DNA of 64,000 nucleotides from Actinoplanes nipponensis. Lineage in GTDB: Bacteria > Actinomycetota > Actinomycetes > Mycobacteriales > Micromonosporaceae. Below are positions 59,723 to 64,000 of this stretch, in pieces. Position 1 is the stretch's first letter; each line of letters opens with the position of its first letter. The stretch covers positions 1-64,000 of the forward strand of contig NZ_BOMQ01000071.1 of the NCBI RefSeq assembly GCF_016862275.1. The letters run 5' to 3'. The notes beneath the pieces were generated by a model. It was not told the origin of the DNA. It was given only the letters and a program-made list of their open reading frames with translations, and did no database searches. Both the position numbers and the translations under genes were made by a program.

Positions 59723-60781
59723 ATGGGCGCGAACGACGAGTACGTCTTCCTCGGCTGCTACACCGGTGAGAGCGGCGGCGAGGGGGAGGGCATCGCCCTG
59801 CTGCGGCGGGATCCGGCCACCGGCGACCTGACCCGGTTGGGCGTCGCCGTCCGCACCCCGTCACCGTCCTTCCTGGCCCAGCACCCCCGGCTGCCGGTGC
59901 TGTACGCGGTCAACGAGCTGGACGCCGGCACGGTGAGCGCGTTCGCGATCGCCGAGGACGCGTCGCTGACCCCGCTCGCCGTGCGCTCCACCGGCGGTTC
60001 CGCGCCCTGCCACCTCGCGGTCACGGCGGACGCCCGGCACCTGCTGGTGGCGAACTACCTCAGCGGCGACGTGTCGGTGCATCCGCTGGACGCCGACGGC
60101 GTGCCGGGGGAGCGGTCGGACCTGCTCATCCTGCGGGGCGAGGGCCCGGTCGCCGACCGTCAGCAGGGCCCGCACGCGCACATGGTGGCGCCCGACCCGA
60201 ACGGCCCGGACGTGCTGATCGCCGATCTGGGCTCGGACCGGGTGTGGCGGGCGCGCCTGGACCCCCTCTCCGGCCGCTTCGCTCCCGTCGACGCGGCCGT
60301 CGTCGCGGCGCCGGGCACCGGCCCCCGCCACCTGCGGTACGCGCTCGACGGCGCGCTGCTGCTGGTCGGCGAGCTGGCCGGCGACCTGAGCTGGTACCGA
60401 CCGGATCCCTCGGACGGCGCCCTGCGCCTGGCCGGCAGCGTGCCGAGCAGCTCCGACAAGGCCACCTTCCCGTCCGAGCTGGCGACCGGCCGGGACGGCC
60501 GCTTCGTGTACGTGGCCAACCGGGGTCCCGACACGGTCTCCGTCTTCGCCTGGGTGCCCGAGGGGGCCACGCTCGTCGCCGAGGTGGCGACCGGCGGGGA
60601 GTGGCCGCGGCACCTGGCCCTGCTCGGTGATCACCTCTACGTAGCCAACGAACGCTCACACACCGTCACGGTCTTCCGGATCGACCCCGATACGGGGGTC
60701 CCGCAGGCCCAGGGTGAGCCGGTGCGCGAGGGCACACCCACGTGCGTGCTGCGCTGGCATTCCATGGGCGGCGGTCGATAA
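59723..60781 (+). CDS. Lactonase family protein (6-phosphogluconolactonase-like beta-propeller)
   Basis: The 352-aa seven-bladed propeller has YVFLGCYTGESGGEGEGI, PSFLAQHPRLPVLYAVNEL, GSAPCHLAVTADARHLLVANYL, GPHAHMVAPDP, LGSDRVW and GPRHLRYALDG, matching the YbhE/Pgl family. It may hydrolyse a lactone of the pentose-phosphate route. The start is ATG 59723. Confidence 0.92.
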   Translation: MGANDEYVFLGCYTGESGGEGEGIALLRRDPATGDLTRLGVAVRTPSPSFLAQHPRLPVLYAVNELDAGTVSAFAIAEDASLTPLAVRSTGGSAPCHLAVTADARHLLVANYLSGDVSVHPLDADGVPGERSDLLILRGEGPVADRQQGPHAHMVAPDPNGPDVLIADLGSDRVWRARLDPLSGRFAPVDAAVVAAPGTGPRHLRYALDGALLLVGELAGDLSWYRPDPSDGALRLAGSVPSSSDKATFPSELATGRDGRFVYVANRGPDTVSVFAWVPEGATLVAEVATGGEWPRHLALLGDHLYVANERSHTVTVFRIDPDTGVPQAQGEPVREGTPTCVLRWHSMGGGR

Positions 60782-60960
60782 GTCGGCATCGGACACGTAC
60801 GGAGTGTTGCCGCTTAGCGCCGAAAAGGGGCAGACGGCGCGAAGTCCTGCGCACTGCCCGGATTGGCTTCGTCACGTAAAGTGAATTAAGTACGTGATAA
60901 ATCCAATCCGAGTAACTTTCGTCCGAACGTATATGGCATTCGGGTCCGCTACTGCGCAGT
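60782..60960. promoter_or_regulatory. AT-richer promoter region with palindrome at the start codon
   Basis: These 179 nt are markedly AT-richer than the surroundings (for example GTGAATTAAGTACGTGATAA). They end in a perfect 10-bp palindrome ACTGCGCAGT (60951-60960) that touches the ATG of the next gene, a possible operator. No Shine-Dalgarno is present. Confidence 0.45.
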
Positions 60961-62733
60961 ATGGAGCGCGTGTCAGGCCGCCATCGCAGAAATTTCAATA
61001 TCCGGGGAGCCAGCGCCGTCGCGTCCGCGATGGCCATCGTGGTCGTCCTCGCCGGTTCCTGGCTCGGCTATCAGAGTCTCGCCGGTGACAAGTGTTCCGG
61101 TCAGATCAAACTGACCGTCGCTGCCGCCACCGAGATCGCCCCCGCCGTGGACCGCGTAGCTCAGCAGTGGAGCTCCGGCGGCGCCAACGTCAACGGAACC
61201 TGTGTCACCGTGACCGTGACCGGTGTCAACTCCGCCACCACGGCCTCCGCCCTGGCGCTCAAGCACGGGGTCACGCTCACCGGGCTCGGCCCGGTCGGCA
61301 AGTCGGTGCCCATTCCCGACGTGTGGGTCCCCGACTCGTCGACCTGGCTGCTGCGGTTGAGCACGCAGGCCTCCGGCTTCGTGCCCACCGACGGCAAGTC
61401 GATCGCCCGGAGCCCGGTCGTCGTCGCCATGCCGGAGCCCGTCGCCCAGCAGGTCGGCTGGCCCGACAAGAAGCTCGGCTGGGCGGACCTGCTGGAGAAG
61501 ATGACCACCGGCAACTCGCTGCGCACCGGCATCGTCGACCCGACCCGCGACGCGGCCGGCCTGGCCGGGCTGCTGGCGCTGGGCAGCGTCACCGGCTCCG
61601 ACCCGCAGGCCAAGGCCACCCAGGTCGGCGCCCTGCGCGCGCTGGCGGCCGGCAGCTCCTCGCTGCGCGAGGACCTGCTGCAGAAGTTCCCCCGCTCGCT
61701 CGACGCGGCCGACCTGGCCAGCAGCATCAGCGCCGCGCCGCTGTCCGAGGAGGACGTGGTCGCGTACAACGCCGAGCGGCCGCAGGTGAAGCTGGCCGCG
61801 CTGTATCTCGACCCGACCCCGCCCGCGCTGGACTACCCGTTCGCGGTCATGCCCGAGGTCGACCTGACCAAGGCCGCGGCCGCCACCGGGCTGCGGCAGG
61901 CGCTGGAGCAGCCCAACTTCAAGAACGAGCTGGCCGCCTCGGGCCTGCGCGGCCCCGACGGCACGGTCGGCACCGGATTCGCCGCCCCGATCGGCGCGCC
62001 GCAGGCCTCGCCCGTCCCGGCGCCCGCCGACGGCGGCGGCACCCAGGGCGCCGCGGCTGCCGGGCTCGACGCCGGCTCCCTGAACAGGGCGCTCGGCAGC
62101 TGGGCGGCCATCACCCTGCCGGGCCGCGCGCTCGCCGTCTTCGACGTCTCCGGCTCGATGCTCACCAAGGTGCCCACGGCCGGTGGCCTGACCCGCGCCG
62201 AGGTGACCCGGCGGGCCGCGTCCCAGGGTCTGTCCCTGTTCGACGACAAGTGGGCGGTCGGCACCTGGATCTTCTCCACCGAGCTGGTGGGCAAGCGGCC
62301 GTGGAAGCAGATCGAGCCGATCAGCCCGCTCTCCTCGCGCCGCGCCGCGCTGGCCGACTCGATCCAGCAGATCCAGCCCAAGGTCGGCGGCCAGACCGGC
62401 CTCTACGACACCGCGCTGGCGGCGTACCGCACTGTGCAGGACAGCTACCAGGCGGGCCGGGTCAACTCGGTGCTGCTGTTCACCGACGGCGCCAACAAGA
62501 ACCCGGACGGCATCAGCCGGTCCACGCTGGTCAGCGAGCTGAAGAAGCTCGTCGACCCGAAGCGCCCGGTGCGCCTGGTGATCATCGGCATCGGCAACGA
62601 GGTCGACCGCGGCGAGCTGGAGGCGATCGCCAAGGCCACGCCCGACGGCGGCGTCTTCGTCGCGCCGGACCCGGCCAAGATCGCCGACATCTTCCTCGAG
62701 GCGATCTCGTCCCGCTCGGGCGCCGCCAGCTGA
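60961..62733 (+). CDS. Membrane-anchored substrate-binding plus von Willebrand A domain protein
   Basis: The protein is 590 aa. A basic N-terminus and one membrane helix (AIVVVLAGSWLGY) lead to an extracellular SBP-type domain at about 40-340 (LTVAAATEIAPAVDRVAQQW, PDVWVPDSSTWLLRL). A Gly/Ala/Pro linker is followed by a VWA domain from about 385 with an intact MIDAS (FDVSGSM, TDGANKNPDG). It likely binds a ligand at the cell surface and recruits a partner through the VWA domain. GTG 60970 is an alternative start. Confidence 0.85.
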   Translation: MERVSGRHRRNFNIRGASAVASAMAIVVVLAGSWLGYQSLAGDKCSGQIKLTVAAATEIAPAVDRVAQQWSSGGANVNGTCVTVTVTGVNSATTASALALKHGVTLTGLGPVGKSVPIPDVWVPDSSTWLLRLSTQASGFVPTDGKSIARSPVVVAMPEPVAQQVGWPDKKLGWADLLEKMTTGNSLRTGIVDPTRDAAGLAGLLALGSVTGSDPQAKATQVGALRALAAGSSSLREDLLQKFPRSLDAADLASSISAAPLSEEDVVAYNAERPQVKLAALYLDPTPPALDYPFAVMPEVDLTKAAAATGLRQALEQPNFKNELAASGLRGPDGTVGTGFAAPIGAPQASPVPAPADGGGTQGAAAAGLDAGSLNRALGSWAAITLPGRALAVFDVSGSMLTKVPTAGGLTRAEVTRRAASQGLSLFDDKWAVGTWIFSTELVGKRPWKQIEPISPLSSRRAALADSIQQIQPKVGGQTGLYDTALAAYRTVQDSYQAGRVNSVLLFTDGANKNPDGISRSTLVSELKKLVDPKRPVRLVIIGIGNEVDRGELEAIAKATPDGGVFVAPDPAKIADIFLEAISSRSGAAS

Positions 62734-62748
62734 CGCTCCGCTCACCCC

Positions 62749-62784
62749 ACGACCGCCGGCTCCCCTCGGGGGACCGGCGGTCGT
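62749..62784 (+). terminator. Hairpin terminator with TTT tail
   Basis: The 11-bp stem ACGACCGCCGG / CCGGCGGTCGT, with an inner CCCC/GGGG pairing, is followed by TTTCGG. It lies between convergent genes. Confidence 0.8.
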
Positions 62785-62801
62785 TTCGGTGCGCCGGGTG
62801 C

Positions 62802-63935
62802 TCAGGGCGCCGGGTCGCCGTTCCAGTCGAGGCAGACCGCCACCGCGTCGTCGTCCAGCTCGCCGCCGACGAAGGCGCGCAGGTCACCGAGCAGGGAACG
62901 GACCGCCTGCAGGGGCGCCAGCGTCCCGGTCCGCCGGACGAAGCGGTGCAACGCGGACTCGCCGTAGCGGCTGTTGTGCCCGGCGGCGTCGAACACGCCG
63001 TCGCTGACGATGAACAGCCGGTCGCCGGCCAGCAGGGTGAAGGACTGCGGGGTGTACTCGGAGGTCTCGAACATGCCGAGCGGGAACTGGGCCTCCAGCG
63101 GCTGGTCCAGCACCTCCCCGGCACGCAGCACCATCATCCGCGGCGAGCCGGCATCGACCGCCCGCACCGCGCCCGTGCGCAGCTCCAGCTCCAGCAGCAG
63201 CGTCTCCACGTGCTGGCCGCCGCGGTGCTGGGCGAAGATCGCCTGATCGGCCAGGGCGGCCTGGTCGGCCAGCGCCAGCCCGGCGCGGCGGGCGTTGCGC
63301 AACGCGTACGTGGCCAGCGACGTCAACAGCGCGGCGCTCATCCCGTCGCCGTGTCCGTTGAGCACGCTGAGGTACAGCCGCCCGTCCTGCTCCGACCAGT
63401 CGAAGCTGTCGCCGCGCACCGCGTACGACGGCTCGAGCTGCCCGGCCAGGCTGAACGACGGCTCGGCACGGCTGCGCCCGGGCAGCAGCTCCCACTGCAG
63501 TTCCGCGGCCAGGGTCAGCCGCTGGGTACGGGCGGCCACCGTGTACCGGTCCGTGCCGGCCCCCGCCGCCTGCAACTCGTGCCCGAGCATGGTGGCGACC
63601 TCGGCGAGCTCGGCCCGGGGGGTTTCCTGGTCCGGGCCCGGCGTGTACCGCAGCACGCCCATGCGTTCGCCGCGGGCGGTCACCGGCACGTACCGGACCT
63701 GTCCGGCGGCGACGTCGGCCTGGTGGTCGAACGCGCGCCACGCCGGGTCGCCGGGACGGGTCACCGCCGGGCCGCCGAGCACCGGTAGCAGGGTGGCCAG
63801 GCGGTAGTCCACCAGCAGGAGGTCGAGGTCGGTCACCGCGTACTCCTTGGCGACCGCCTCGGCCAGGCACTCGACCAGCCGATCGGCGGGGGAGTCGAGC
63901 AGCGCGCGCCGGACGGCGGTCAATCGGTCGGACAC
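62802..63935 (-). CDS. PP2C/SpoIIE-type serine phosphatase
   Basis: The 377-aa protein has an N-terminal GAF-like sensor (about 1-150) and then a SpoIIE domain: LQWELLPGRSRAEPSFSLAGQLEPSYAVRGDSFDW (in parts), LSVLNGHGDGMSAALLTSLATYALR, TSEYTPQSFTLLAGDRLFIVSDGVFDA and DDDAVAVCLDW. The Asp residues for metal binding are present. Its partner could be the RsbW-like ATPase or another anti-sigma. GTG 63935 is chosen for GAAGGGTGGAAAC upstream. Confidence 0.9.
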   Translation of the reverse strand: MSDRLTAVRRALLDSPADRLVECLAEAVAKEYAVTDLDLLLVDYRLATLLPVLGGPAVTRPGDPAWRAFDHQADVAAGQVRYVPVTARGERMGVLRYTPGPDQETPRAELAEVATMLGHELQAAGAGTDRYTVAARTQRLTLAAELQWELLPGRSRAEPSFSLAGQLEPSYAVRGDSFDWSEQDGRLYLSVLNGHGDGMSAALLTSLATYALRNARRAGLALADQAALADQAIFAQHRGGQHVETLLLELELRTGAVRAVDAGSPRMMVLRAGEVLDQPLEAQFPLGMFETSEYTPQSFTLLAGDRLFIVSDGVFDAAGHNSRYGESALHRFVRRTGTLAPLQAVRSLLGDLRAFVGGELDDDAVAVCLDWNGDPAP

Positions 63936-63984
63936 GTTTCCACCCTTCGGCAGCCTCCGGCGTACGGGTAGTCTCTGCTGCACC

Positions 63985-64000
63985 ATGGCCGAACACCATG
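63985..64000 (+). CDS. Possible start of a divergent gene at the window edge
   Basis: ATG 63985 opens MAEHH before the window ends. It is divergent from the phosphatase with a TAGTCT -10-like box at 63969-63974. Too short to assign. Confidence 0.25.

Noticed and set aside
61092..63788. An 898-codon plus-strand open frame across the VWA and phosphatase genes
   Set aside because: It covers two real genes in another frame and the antisense strand, and has no recognisable motif.

Overview
The window is about 64 kb of very high-GC actinobacterial DNA. GTG starts, leaderless-looking promoters, 4-nt gene overlaps, a complete conservon (cvnABCD) operon, a SARP-type regulator and WYL regulators all point to a filamentous actinomycete. 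A member of the Micromonosporaceae (Actinoplanes-like) is my best guess, but no marker gene here settles the genus.

Positions 1 to about 16.4 kb are the conjugation and integration core of a T4SS-type integrative conjugative element (ICE). A minus-strand operon runs from 11.0 kb down to 0.8 kb: pilin-like protein, TrbL/VirB6-like channel, PrgI/VirB3-like protein, VirB4 ATPase, membrane protein, TcpA/VirD4-like coupling ATPase, replication-relaxation (relaxase/initiator) protein and a VirB1-like transglycosylase/NlpC-P60 hydrolase. Upstream are a sigma-region-4-like regulator and a 0.5 kb field of GATCTTGTTCAA iterons. A plus-strand arm follows: methyltransferase-like protein, DNA methyltransferase, excisionase, tyrosine integrase. 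A nearly identical 28-bp promoter-like element heads both arms, which suggests they are switched on together.

Positions 16.7-22.1 kb, between the integrase and a tRNA-Lys(CTT), hold the most interesting locus. It is a compact anti-phage module that looks like a short type II CBASS: CD-NTase, stand-alone E2-like protein and a single-membrane-span putative effector, each overlapping the next by 4 nt. It is preceded by three overlapping regulatory genes: a sigma-like protein, an XRE-like HTH protein and an ImmA/IrrE metallopeptidase with an extra zinc-ribbon tail. A 41-bp near-direct repeat occurs just before the HTH gene and again just before the CD-NTase, so it is a good candidate for a shared operator. 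The likely logic is damage or phage sensing by the protease, relief of repression, and then CBASS expression.

Positions 22.4-64 kb look like ordinary chromosome. They carry two tandem L,D-transpeptidase lipoproteins, SnoaL-type proteins with an ECF sigma factor, a response regulator, a lone Flp pilin, paired secreted paralogs, and a flippase fused to a condensation-like acyltransferase domain. Further along are CorA, a drug-type ABC exporter with a divergent WYL regulator, NADAR and NUDIX proteins, an ArsR-SRPBCC fusion under a textbook leaderless promoter, a GH20 hexosaminidase, an M48 peptidase, and the conservon operon. The right end has a SARP-type membrane regulator with five 11-bp-spaced heptamers upstream, a lactonase, a substrate-binding/VWA protein and a PP2C phosphatase.

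Functions are assigned from motifs and context only. No searches could be run.
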